From NCBI GenBank assembly GCA_035222895.1, contig JAVYIG010000170.1, positions 599,501 to 663,500 on the forward strand: a stretch of DNA of 64,000 nt, in the 5' to 3' direction. Source of the DNA: Strongylocentrotus droebachiensis. Its lineage: Eukaryota > Echinodermata > Echinoidea > Camarodonta > Strongylocentrotidae. The position numbers and the translations under genes were made by a program. The notes below the pieces were generated by a model, which was not told the origin of the DNA, ran no database searches, and saw nothing but the letters and a program-made list of their open reading frames with translations. Below are positions 42,301 to 54,600 of the stretch, one piece after another (the first letter of the stretch is position 1; every line of letters starts with the position of its first letter).

Positions 42301-45300
42301 CAGCCCATCTATAAAAAAAGTTTTTCTTACTTATTTGTGAAATAACGTACTGCTTTCTGACATGTAAATAAATATGAAGGATTGAAGCAAAGATATAGTT
42401 TTTTTTTGGATGTTGACAAGGTCCTAAGATTTTTGGACAATTTAGTGCTAGAGAGAGAGAGAAAGAGAGAGAGAGAACACAGAAACCAATGTAAAATCTC
42501 ATGCAAACTTTGTACCAGTACTCACATTCAGTTTATGTACATGCAAGTATATATATAGTATATATAACTGTCACGTTGTACAATTTTTATTTAATCATGT
42601 AAATTCTAGTAGATTGCATTTATGTAGTTCTGCGCATCTTTTAGTTGGAGTTTCTCAGAAATGGTAGTATTTGCGTAAATGTAAGATAGACAGAAACAGT
42701 AACAAAACAATTTTTAAAAAATACAAAAAGGGTGTTTTATTAATTGTTCTGTATTAATTAGCAGTTAATCCAATATTAAGCACAGATACAAGGCAAATCA
42801 TATGATTGGTTAAGCCATCTCAAACTACTACATGTAGAGGAAAGAAATTGTGTTAAATTGTCCATTCATATTTTATTTCAGTTTAGTAAAATATATGTTA
42901 TATTTGTGTTAACATATGACAAATTGTAATGTTTATGTAGTACACGTTCATACAAAAATGAGGAAACTTCATTCCATAACCTCCAATTGATACATTTTAT
43001 AAGCTTGGTTGCAATAAAATTTACTTTGATCTATTCAAACGTCATGGGTTTTTGCAAAACTTAACCGGCATCTACATAATGTATAAATACATATTATTTC
43101 TTTTTTTATGAGTTTGATACATGTATGATCTTTTTCTTTTTCACTTCTATAAATGTAATTTTGATTACATATACTTTCAATGAAAATACACCCTTTTTAT
43201 GAATACAGGTACCTTAAACCACAGACAACAGACCTCAAGAATAATTGGATTCTAACCCGTAAGAGATATGTAGAATACAAATAATTACCTTACAAAATGG
43301 TTTGATTAATATTAAGCGGTTAGTACAAGGACTAGATGTCTAAACTGTTTATTTGTTAATGTTATTCTATATACAAGTCAACAACAACAACAACATCAAC
43401 AAAGACACTTCTCCTGCAGCATTCTCAGATTCAAGTTTACGTTAAATTGCTACATCTACAGCTGTAACTAAATGGATTACATCTAAATAAAGTTTCATTT
43501 ATGTAGCCAATAAACTTTAATTTTTACAAAAAAGATCCCTTAAACTCAATAAAGACTTGGTTTCGGGTAACAAGAAAAGATACATTTACAAGACTTGTAC
43601 TTGTACATCAAACATAAACATTCATAAAATGATGACTCAGCACTTCTTTCACTCTCTCTTTAAAGATTGAGAATGATGAATTAGTTTGACCTGCTAATGC
43701 GCTATCTATAGAGGGCAGCATACAATCACCCGATTATACTACTCCAGTGAGCAATATCTCACAATGAATCTGCTGGGACTAGTAGTACTGGAAAACATAC
43801 ATAATATGAAATATTGTGAATTCATCAAAACTTCATGGACACTAATGGAAACTATAAAAGCGCATGAATTAGAAGCAATAAGCTTAAATCAAGATGAGCA
43901 CTAATGATTCACTAGCTATAGAGGGAGGCATACATTCACCTGGTTGTCGCTCATTTGAGCAATTTCTGACTGAACTGAGCTGGATCGTCTCTCCAGAATC
44001 TGAGAATCATGCGAAACATGCGTAATCATATAGAACTGTCTACTTTCAAGCTTAATCATATAGAACTTGTCTACTCTCAAGCTAAATCATATAGAACACT
44101 CTCGAGCTAATAGCAGTATCATAAATATATAGCTTTCCAACATTCATTTTTAATATACATGTCTACTTCTATACTATCTATTTGTATCAATAATTATATA
44201 AATTTCAAAATTAACTCTATGATATTTTCAAATCAAAGAATATATAGGCAAGTACATACTGTGCATGTGAAACTTTCTATTCAAAGTCTTTAAAACAGCA
44301 TTAAAACTTGCTTGAGTTAATACCAGTAACATGACTGGCAAAGTATAAACTATGTATTAGCAGAGTAGCTATTCATTACATAGCAAACCTGAACGAAAAA
44401 ACAACTTTCCGACTTTAATCCTTTTCTCTAAAAGAACTATTTAATGCTCCCATTTTAGTTTCCAATAATAAAACCAAGAAACCAATGGCAAGTTACTCAA
44501 TGGAGAGCCATATTAAAGTCAGCTCACTTTTTTCTAAAAGAATGTTTATAAATGTAATTAAAATCCATTTTTCATTTACAAGCATTTTTTGTCACAAAAC
44601 ACTACACAACAGTGTACATTACGATGTGGTTTAAATTATGGGTATGTACATTGTACAAGTAATAACAAGTTATTATTATTATTTATTATGTGATTAGATC
44701 AGAACCATAGTATACTTCATAGACATGAAAGAACAAAATTCAACACTTCAACCTTCAAAAAACAAAATTTTCACATTCTCTAATGATTATAATAATAAAT
44801 GCAGGGGCTTTGTGTCTGTACTCAATGCATAAGAAATTACTTCTTTCTTTCAAAAATTCCAATACTTTCTTCATTCACAAATAAATGCAAGTTTCTGGTG
44901 CCTGTATAAAAGCTCATACAATTGGTGCAACACATTCAATATGATGTCATAATATGCTTGATTCATTCATGTGCGCATATAATGCATTAGCACAATCATC
45001 AGACTAACACATCATAAAGCCCCGAATTCACGAAGAAGATTTAAATTTAACCCATGGTTTAAACCTTCATTTACATAACCCATGGTTTAAAATTAGCGCA
45101 AAATAAGCGCAACACATTCAAGAGGTCCAATATTAGACACGCGCAAGGCAAGGTACAATTATTTTGCGCTAATTTTTAAACCATGGGTTATGTAAATGAA
45201 AGTTTAAACCTCCTTTGTGAACTCGGGCCAAAGAGTTTAATTAAAGAGTATTTCTCACCTTTGACCTTCCGAGTTCAAACTGTAGCATCTCCTTACTGGT

Positions 45301-45577
45301 AGGCTTGACAAACACAGCTGGAAACAACTTGGTCTTAGGCTCAACCTAAAAAAAAATTAAAGAAAAAAAGAAGACAGATGTGAATATTTGGTAGTGATAA
45401 GTAACCATGATTTTTTACACATTTCCCTCAGGAATTGGATATTCTTTTCAGAGATGGCAGAAAATGACATTATATCTTGTATCTAACAGAAGCACATCAC
45501 TGACACCAAAATCTATTATCTACATGTATTATCTTATATCAACAAGTATAAAGTCTCCCGTCCTCTCTCAATGCCCC

Positions 45578-45610
<33 letters not shown>

Positions 45611-48600
45611 AACTCCCTTTCTAATATTTTCTTCCTCTTCTTCATCCATCATCTACCCCACTTTCCTAATATCTGTTTCTCTCCCCCTCCAGCTCATCAT
45701 CTCATTTCCTCTTCTTCTTTCTTCTTCTCTCAACCTCTTTCTTCTTCTCTCATCCTCCCCACCCACTCCTCTCGTAGCTCCTTCTCCCACTTTTTCTTCC
45801 TCTTTTATCCTCCTCCACACATAATGGCCAATTCCAATTTTAAAGACCACCTATCTATATAGTCCACTACAGTACTTGTTTCCTCTGAGCAGTCTTTAAA
45901 CACAAGTGTGACTGCTGCACAAGGACACTGCACTCTCTATAACTTACCTGATACTTGGTGCTGATGTCCCTGCCGTTGATGGTGAAGTAGAGTTCACCGT
46001 TGCAGGCATCGACGACGCATCCAACCACCAGACCTGATGAGATCCTACGACCTTCCGGTGTGATCAGTAGATCCATGTGGTCCCCAACACACACCGTGAA
46101 GCAGTCGCGCCTCTTGGAACTAAAGTAGTTTTGATCAAAAAGTAGGCAAAGGAATTTATTGAGGATGATTTTGGGGCAATTGCGTGATTATTGGTATTGT
46201 GGTGCATGGTGCCATGAACTAGTTGGTCTCTGACACAGGGAATATATACAGCAAAATGTATATTTACATCCATCACACAAAGCTCCCTAGTATCACTAAA
46301 GTTATAATGATGATGAATTCTTTTCCAATCTGACATTGATATCAAGTTGCATGATAGAAAGACGGGAAAACAAATGATCGTGGAAATTAGGATAATTTCA
46401 ATAGTTTCCTGCATTAACTTTCAAACTGGAGTTCAAGCAGTTTTGCAAGGGGTATAAAGTATCCCCAAATCCATCAGTACGAAAATGGAGAAAAGGAAAT
46501 TCAAGTCAATTTGGGAAAGATGAATGGTCAAAGATGACATCATACCTTTCTTGCACTCCTCCATTCTCTCCCAGCATGTTGACAGTGACTTCACTGGTCT
46601 TGGAAGGATCAAAGTGGGGTGAGTAGTGATGGTAACCAGGGGTAACCCATCCAACATGGATATCAGTCGGGTCCTGGCCCGGGAAGATCCTCACTGAGTA
46701 ATAGAACTTGGTCATCATGCTCAGATCGATGGAGTCCGCCTCGCTGATGTCCGACATGATGTCGATGGACTTGCTGAAGACATCGAAGCTGCTTCCCATC
46801 GAGACCAGCTTGGCCAGACGAGGGCGCCCATGGTTGTCCGAACCGACTGACCCTTCATTGTCGCTCTTCAAGGGGATATACTCGCGGGTCAAGGTACCAG
46901 GAGGTGATGCTTCTGGCGTCCTCAGCCTGTCATGCTTCTTTCCCCGTCTGGCAGCTCCAGGGCTGCGCTGTCCGTCCACCTCATACCCTGCGGGTTTGGC
47001 TAGAGTATCCTCAGGGTGCTTGGCACCGGAGTCCATGCTGGCACTCTTGGTGAACTTGCTACGCTTGGACTTCGCAGGGGAAGGGCCAGACCTCTCGAAG
47101 GACGAGTCAGGGGATTGGACGGTGGATGTTTCGCTGGAGGCGGCCCTGGACATGGGTATCTTGCGTCCAAGAGGGAGGGAGGCTAGTTTCTTCTTCTCCT
47201 TCTTGGTGAGTTCTTTGGTGTCCCCGTTGTAGCCGTTGACTCTGGCATCTCCATCTATGGCATCGGTGTCTATCGCCTTGTGTTCTTGAAAAGAAAATAA
47301 CAGCAATATGTCCCTTATATGATGTCAGATACTTTCCCCTAAAGAGAAATATGCATTTCACATCGTTCATGTAAATCTCGAACAAAAATTCCTTAAACTC
47401 GGGAAAAGGGTTGATTTGGGTTCTTTGATCACTGTGTACAAACTAAAATACTAGCAATAGCCAATGAATGACTTTATTTAAGTTGTTCAAGATCACCGAA
47501 TGCGGAAACACTTTTAATGCACATGCAGCAAACATATCTTTGGTTCCTAGTGAGGGTAATATGATAACATACCAGTTCATGTATGACTTCTTTGAGCTTA
47601 TTCAACAAAGGACCATTCTCATTTTCTGACTTACTAAAGACTTCTTTTTCACAATATTGATGATTTTATTGATATATAGTACATGTTTGTCAGAACTATT
47701 GCCTGTTTATATATGTCTTACATCTACAATGTAGCAGCATATTGGAACAAAGAAGCAAGCCTTCACACATTCAATCAAAAGTATATGTAAGGATGGCATG
47801 CAGATGCTATACATGCAATAAGAACATGCAATCAAGCCACTTCAAAGGAAAAGGGGGAATATAAATCAGATTTGCATGCAGGACAGAGGTGTTGGGAGAG
47901 GGGGTGGTTAAACACGTTTCAGAAGATTTCTTTCTCGTTCCCAAATCCCAATGTCTCAAAACCTTTCAATCCATTGCTCCACGCCCATGGAACAAACTCC
48001 TTAAACTATAAAGGGAGAGTTCCTTGTATCCTCTGGAAAAGGTGTTACCGATATATAAATCATTTTTTTAAACAATTTGTTATTATTACTATAATTATTA
48101 TTATTATCATTATTTTTATTATTATTACTGTTATCAAAATTATTATTATTATTATCATTACAATTATCGTCATTGTCATTATCATTACCATTATTATTAT
48201 TATCATTATCATTATTATTAATTTTATTATTATTATAATTATTATTATCATTATCATCATCATTACAGTGTTTATGTAATTTGCACATACATGTACACAC
48301 AGAAGGAATACGATAGAGAATCTATCTTTTTAGAAAGGGAGAAAGAAAACAATCAGGACAGAAGCAAAGCCCAGGTTCAGGATGATGAATTTCCTGATAA
48401 TGATGTTGATGATGATGATGAATGAACAAATGAAAGACAAATAATAATAATAATAATACATAACATTTATTAGGCGCTTAATACTGATGTTTCTAAGCGC
48501 ACAGTGTTCTGATTAAGAGAAGACTATAACCCGTAGAATTAAATTAGAAGAAAAAGCAAAAATACAAAAGTAACATAGATAAGGTAAGAAAAACAGTGGC

Positions 48601-51600
48601 AATCAACTAAATAAAGACAAATATGGTGCGCACCTCCATTGACCGACGCACAACTGCAATTTACAATTTGAAAAGATAGGTTTTGAGTAGAGATTTGAAT
48701 TGAGATACAGAGGGGGCGCAGTGAATAAAGGCGGGCAGTTTGTTCCAGAGAGCGGGGGCAATAACTGAAAAGGCGCGGTCACCATACCGGGTGTTAGTGC
48801 GGGGTCCAGGTGTTAACAGTAATGTGGAAGATGAACGAAGTGTTCGTGACGACGTACAGGAACGTAAGGATATGAGATCGGAAAGGTAAGAGGGGGCTAA
48901 GCCATTGATAGCTTTGTAGCACAGGAGAAGAATTTTGAAGGATATGCGGTGGTGAATTTTAAGCCAATGTAGCGAGTTCAATATTGGAATATTCAATAAA
49001 CGGACATGAACAACAGCAAAAGTCTAACATGAGCATGAATCCGCACAAGTACATATATATTGATTATGAACACAAGCATTCACAGGTACATGTAACAGAT
49101 TATATTATTCATGTACTATATAGTTTTAACATGTACCTACTGCTGAAAAGAAAGATTGAGAAAGTAACACATCTTAAAGTTGATACAATCCCAAATACTG
49201 AGATAATTACATAAATAGAAAGCTTTTAACCCCCATAATAACACCAAATGGTGTCCACCCGACAAAACAAGTTAAGAATAATGAATTTATTCGAGTAAAC
49301 TCTACCAAAATATCTAAGTCTGAAACCCGGAAGTGCACGTAGAGTCGGGCCTCTATCCGTGACGTCACGAACGGGAGTCATGGGCTCAGTGAGAGTGAAT
49401 GGCAGTGATATCCCTACGTAAATGCTATCCTGTCAGAGCTTAGATTTGTTGTTGTTAAGGAGTATATTTGATGGATTTTCTGTTTTCATTTGAATGAAGA
49501 ATAACGAAGCAACATTTTCCAGTCGCTGATTTCTTTTTATATCCTCATATTCACCTATTTGGTAGAGATTTAAGACGAGTTTACTGCTTAGGAATTATAG
49601 TTAAATCGTGCACTTATGAATAGGCGGATGCATTATATTGTCATCAGATGTACATGAGCAGTTTTGTAAAACGAATAGGTCTAGAACTATGATAGTACTT
49701 ATCATAGATGTGTGTGACTGCCTCAAAAAAGGATACAGTACCAGTTAAACATTTTATGTTGTAAAATATCAAACTTGAACGAGATCATGCAAGCGCGCTT
49801 CCTCTATAATATTTTGGCAAGTGATGCGGCTCTTGCATGAACGTTCGTGGAGTGAGCAGAATCGGGAGGTAAGACCAAGCCGCTGCTCTAGGCGCTGCTT
49901 GCTTGTGATGGAACGTACGTGCGCTAGTTATATGTTTATCGGCAATTGCAAGAGAATGAAAGCGACGTTGCCAGCTAAGAAAAACAACTAACAAAGACTT
50001 GCTCCTGACTACCGGTGTCAGAATTGGTAGATGAAGGATGTTCAGGGCCAAGGAAGGCGAAAGACATGGGAAAAAGGAAGAAGAAACCATCGGGAGATCG
50101 CTGTAGTGTATGGTAATGAACTGTGCATGGGTAGACAGCTACTGTTCACTCCGTGCCTGGGCCGATTTCAACACCAAAACAAAAATTACATGGTGAAAAT
50201 ATCGACTAATAGCACATCGTTGGCATGTATATGTCATAATTTTTAAAAGGGGAATTGATATTAATACTATGAAGTACTAGGGGAAGGTAAAGAATTGTAC
50301 ATAGAATTATGATTTATTAGACTTTTCAGCCTTTGAAACAAAAATATGCAGAAAATCGTATCACTCTGCACATGTTTGCTATGGAACATCCGGGTACGTG
50401 AATATACTCTCTCCCGGACGTGAGGTCATAAAAAGTAGACCAGCGTCGTGACTGATTTTCTATGCAAAGAGAGGCGGATATTTTAGACATTTCAATTGAG
50501 GATTTTGAGTAGACAGAATTTTTTTGTGATATACTAAGTAATTGAAAAACTTAAAAATAACATATACTTGCCGTAGGTAACAAATTAAGGGACATTTATT
50601 TGCTTAGAGTATCAACTTTAACAAAGAATCTGAAATCTCTACAAGGAGACTGAAATCTCTACATTGGCAATATAGTTCATGAAAGCAACAAAAATCTTGC
50701 CTTCTGTTACTACAAAAGGCAAATGAAAGTATTACTTGGAAAGCAAAATATGAAATGATCTTAAGTTAGTAAGTATTACTTGGAAAGCAAATGAAATGAT
50801 CTTTAAGTTAGTAAGTATTACTTGGAAGGCAAATGAAATGATCTTTAAGTTAGTAAGTATTACTTGGAAGGCGAATGAAATGATCTTTAAGTTAGTAAGT
50901 ATTACTTGGAAGGCAAATGAAATGATCTTTAAGTTAGTAAGTATTACTTGGAAGGCAAATGAAATGATCTTTAAGTTAGTAAGTATTACTTGGAAGGCAA
51001 ATGAAATGATCTTTAAGTTAGTAAGTATTACTTGGAAAGCAAATGGCGGCGATATTGCAATAGGCAATCATACTAGAACAAAAGTAAAACAAAGAAAAAG
51101 TCATGTTCAAACAGAATTTTCTTTAGGTTAGTAAGTAAATTGAAAAGCAAATGTTAGTATGATAGCAAAATTGAAAGAGGCTATCAAATTAGAATAGGAT
51201 AAATGAAGAAAAATAACTTAGCCAGAAGGGAAAATCTATTGCATTATGAAAGGCAGTAACAGCAACGTCTGGATGATTGGGTAGAACGTGTCCCTTACCA
51301 CATTTCCTCCATGAATTGAAAATCTCTTGACATGACTATGACTTATAGTAGAAACAGCAGAAAGCCACATTATCCAATTGTTATGTCAACAGATTCTTCA
51401 TTTATGAAATTAGGAAATACAAATGTACAAACATGTACGGTATGTGAAAATCATACATGTTGTATGGGACACATTCCATGGAATCGCCCATCCAAGCAAT
51501 TTTGTGAATATTTTTTTAGGATTTACCTTCACTTATCAACAACTGTACAACATCGGGTATGGCTAAATGAAATTTGTTGGAAACATATACACAATAACAC

Positions 51601-54600
51601 ATTGGGAATTATACATGTAATGGTGGCATACAGTACAAATGTTTTATTGAAAGGATGAGGGGCAGTGCATGGGATGGGAATGCATGGTGGGTCTCTAGTT
51701 TAATACTTTAACTTGTTTTGTGAGGTAAATTTCAATATGGAATGACATTTTCAGATAATTTTTCACTCTTGAATAAAACAAATATTAAAGAAATTTTGAT
51801 GGCAAACATAAAAGTTTATGGTCTGAAATATTAAGTGATGAGTGGTAATTTAACAATAGTTGTGTTTCCTATCAATCTGTCATCAAATTTATAAAATATT
51901 GAATTTCATACAGCTTTGTTTAATACAGAATGACCAAAAAATTACCTTCTATGACGTTCTCTAACAAATCTATTTAAAACTCAATAGATTTGATGGATGG
52001 TTGATACGGAACCCAACTGTTGTGAAAGTACCTCACATTAGTTAATATATCATATCATAAATTTTTAGAGTTTTATTTCAATTTAAAGAATTTTCTTTTA
52101 ATATTCAAAATGGACAATTACATAGAAATGTCATATTTGTAATTGACAAGGAATGGTCATGATGACCTAAAAAGGGAGCGGGATAAAATTGTCTTTCAAA
52201 GAGCCGAATATGAATTAAAGGCCTTCAGCTTACGACAGACACAATGAGACAATGTGTGCCAATTTGGGTATCCAATGGATATCCATTTATTATTTTTTTA
52301 AACTTGGGGGAGTCTTAATGATAAGCATGAGTGAAAAATTTTGAGATGCAGAACTCATGGAACAAAAACACATTACTTTCATTCTTGAAAATCCCTAAAA
52401 TTTCATGCACGACCAGCTGGTTTTCATAGTTTCTAAACTCTTTCAACCTGTTTAGCAAAATTACTTGAACTTAACACCTTTTTTTTCCATTCTTAAAAAG
52501 CTTCTTTATTTCATGCAATTTGTATGGGAAGTACAAAACAATCATCACATTTTGGAAAAGGGTTTCATACACACCATAATGAAATAGTTCCCATAATTTA
52601 TTAGAGTGTATAGATAGATGGCTTAGGTAACACATTAAGGCTTATAATGTATATATTTTTTAAAATGTTATGAATAAAGAATATTGCTTGGCATTTGATT
52701 TTCTTTTATATTTTACTAAGCCTAAGATTATATTACCCTTATACATTTTCTTTAACATCTTTGGTTTATTTGCTTGTATGCTTTTTGTTATGATGACAGG
52801 CAATACAATTCTTGCAAAAAGACATAATTATGAAAATGTCTCTGTCAATATGCAATTTAAGTACATCTCAATTGGTCTTCTACAGAGAGCTAGACGTCCA
52901 CAGTGGATATCTCTGCCAGTCCAAAATTGGCCTTTTCAGCATCCATCAGAGGTAGATATCTTATATTTGGAATTTGCTTCTTATAATAACGGGGAAACCC
53001 AAACATACAGAGCAAAATACGTTTAGGTGACTGGTACACTTTAAAACCCTTCTAAAGTGTTGGGAGCCCCAAAAATTTGATGGCAAAATTTAGGTTTTCT
53101 GCCACAACAGAAAACCCAAATTAAATTGCGGAAGTGTGTCTTAAATGACATCCTCTTTCACATTATGAGTGAAACTTTGCAATCAAATTTGTGGCCGATT
53201 TGGGGCTCCCAACACTTTAGAGGCACTTTAAGGCACCCATGAACAAGGTATTCATGAAAGGCAACGAACAAACACAAGGACTATGATCACAAACAAAGGG
53301 ATAAATGGAAATTACTCTGTAACAGCCTGTGGCGACGCCCCTTGTGGTGGTGATGATGATGATGATTGGAGGGGGGTGGTGTTGGTTTGGGGTCGGGGAC
53401 ACTCGTGTCAAAATCAGAGTCACTCTCCAACGTGCTGCTCCGGTAACCGTTAGTAACAACTGTAAACAATGCACACGTTAGATAGGCACAGCAAACTGGG
53501 TTAGTAAACCTCAATGAGAAAAAAAATGGTGAAATAAAAATTAATTCATTGATGAGAATTACAATTAGTAATGCCGTTTTCAACCGCAAAGTTGTTACTT
53601 GTTTACGGTTCAAAGGCTTTATTCAAACTCACCACAAACCAGTCATGATGTGCTACATATATATCTAAACTATTTGAGTAATGAGGAGGAGTTATGGTCA
53701 TCATATTAAAATCGATGAATGGATTATAAAATACTATGTTCACATGCATATCATAAGAATAATTTATCATTGTTAAGTGTTATGGTCCAAAGACTTAGAC
53801 CTGTGTATTAAATTCAGTGGTGATGTTAATAAAAATGCATTCAAATACTACATTTATTGATTGTTTATTTATTCATTGTTAGTATACCCTTGCTACCTTG
53901 TACTTACACCCTTGCACGTCAATCAAAATATTTGAATAATTTTTAAGCTTAATTTGTTTTTTTCAGTTTTAGTTTTCACCGATAAGCCGTAAAAATAAAC
54001 ACGACTCCAGCTATTTTGAAAATACATGCTTTCAATAAGATATAAGCTCTGGGAAAAAATATTAGAAATAACACATTAAAGGAAAAATCTTTCACAGATA
54101 TCAAGAATGTACCTTAAAATTCTCCTTAAATTATTCATTTGGACGAAATTTCAATTCTGAAGGCATGCACATTATATTTGTGTTTACAAAAGAGCACAAA
54201 CCCAAAACATTAAAGGGATAATCGTGATTGGTGTTACGGAGTGGTCTTCATCAAGTCTTACCCATCTTGTCGAGACCAGACCTGGTCCTACGGTTGGAGC
54301 CATCGTTTGAGTCTGTCTCACTCAGGTCTAGACTGGTCGCTCCTTGCTGGATCCATTGGCCACGCTTGTTACCAGGGGATAGGACTGGTACTGGGATAGA
54401 CAGGACCATCTCACCACTGTCAGGAAGGAAGGCAGAGGCAAGAGTATGAATAGATGCAAATGGGCTACATGTAGTTGTTTGATATAGGAGAAGTCTTAAA
54501 GTTGAAAACAAAAGAAAGAACAGCATTAATGTATAATTTCTCTACTTAAAATACTTTATTTTAACTATTTAAGGATATCACTTCCTTTTTACAACTCATA

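Larger units (their letters stand above)
42258..45258. other. Intron 15/16
   Basis: A 3-kb AT-rich intron with candidate cassette exon 15a, its weak copy, a ~30-bp tandem repeat (AATCATATAGAACTTGTCTA) at 44028-44105, an (AAC)n run at 43378-43395 and a foldback element at its upstream end. Confidence 0.7.
47285..53315. other. Intron 12/13, 6 kb, the longest in the window
   Basis: It holds an (ATT)n array, a LINE tail, two GC-richer CpG-bearing patches (49320-49420 and 50385-50480), a 42-bp minisatellite and a foldback element. No exon fitting the RyR chain was found inside it. Short plus-strand frames near 50031 and 52670 have no recognisable similarity. Confidence 0.7.

Noticed and set aside
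45407..45862. 151-codon plus-strand frame rich in Ser, Phe and Pro
   Set aside because: It runs through a pyrimidine-rich intron tract with (CT)n; no similarity.
46708..47232. 174-codon plus-strand open frame
   Set aside because: Antisense shadow of RyR exon 13, which has clear SPRY3 similarity on the minus strand.
48001..48300. Asn/Asp-rich and Ile-rich frames
   Set aside because: Translations of an (ATT)n array.
50732..51131. 111-codon open frames on both strands with a repeating 14-residue unit
   Set aside because: They are produced by a 42-bp tandem array without stops; no splice or start context and no protein similarity.
52670..53026. 118-codon plus-strand frame with hydrophobic segments
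   Set aside because: AT-rich intron sequence, no recognisable domain, no supporting signals.
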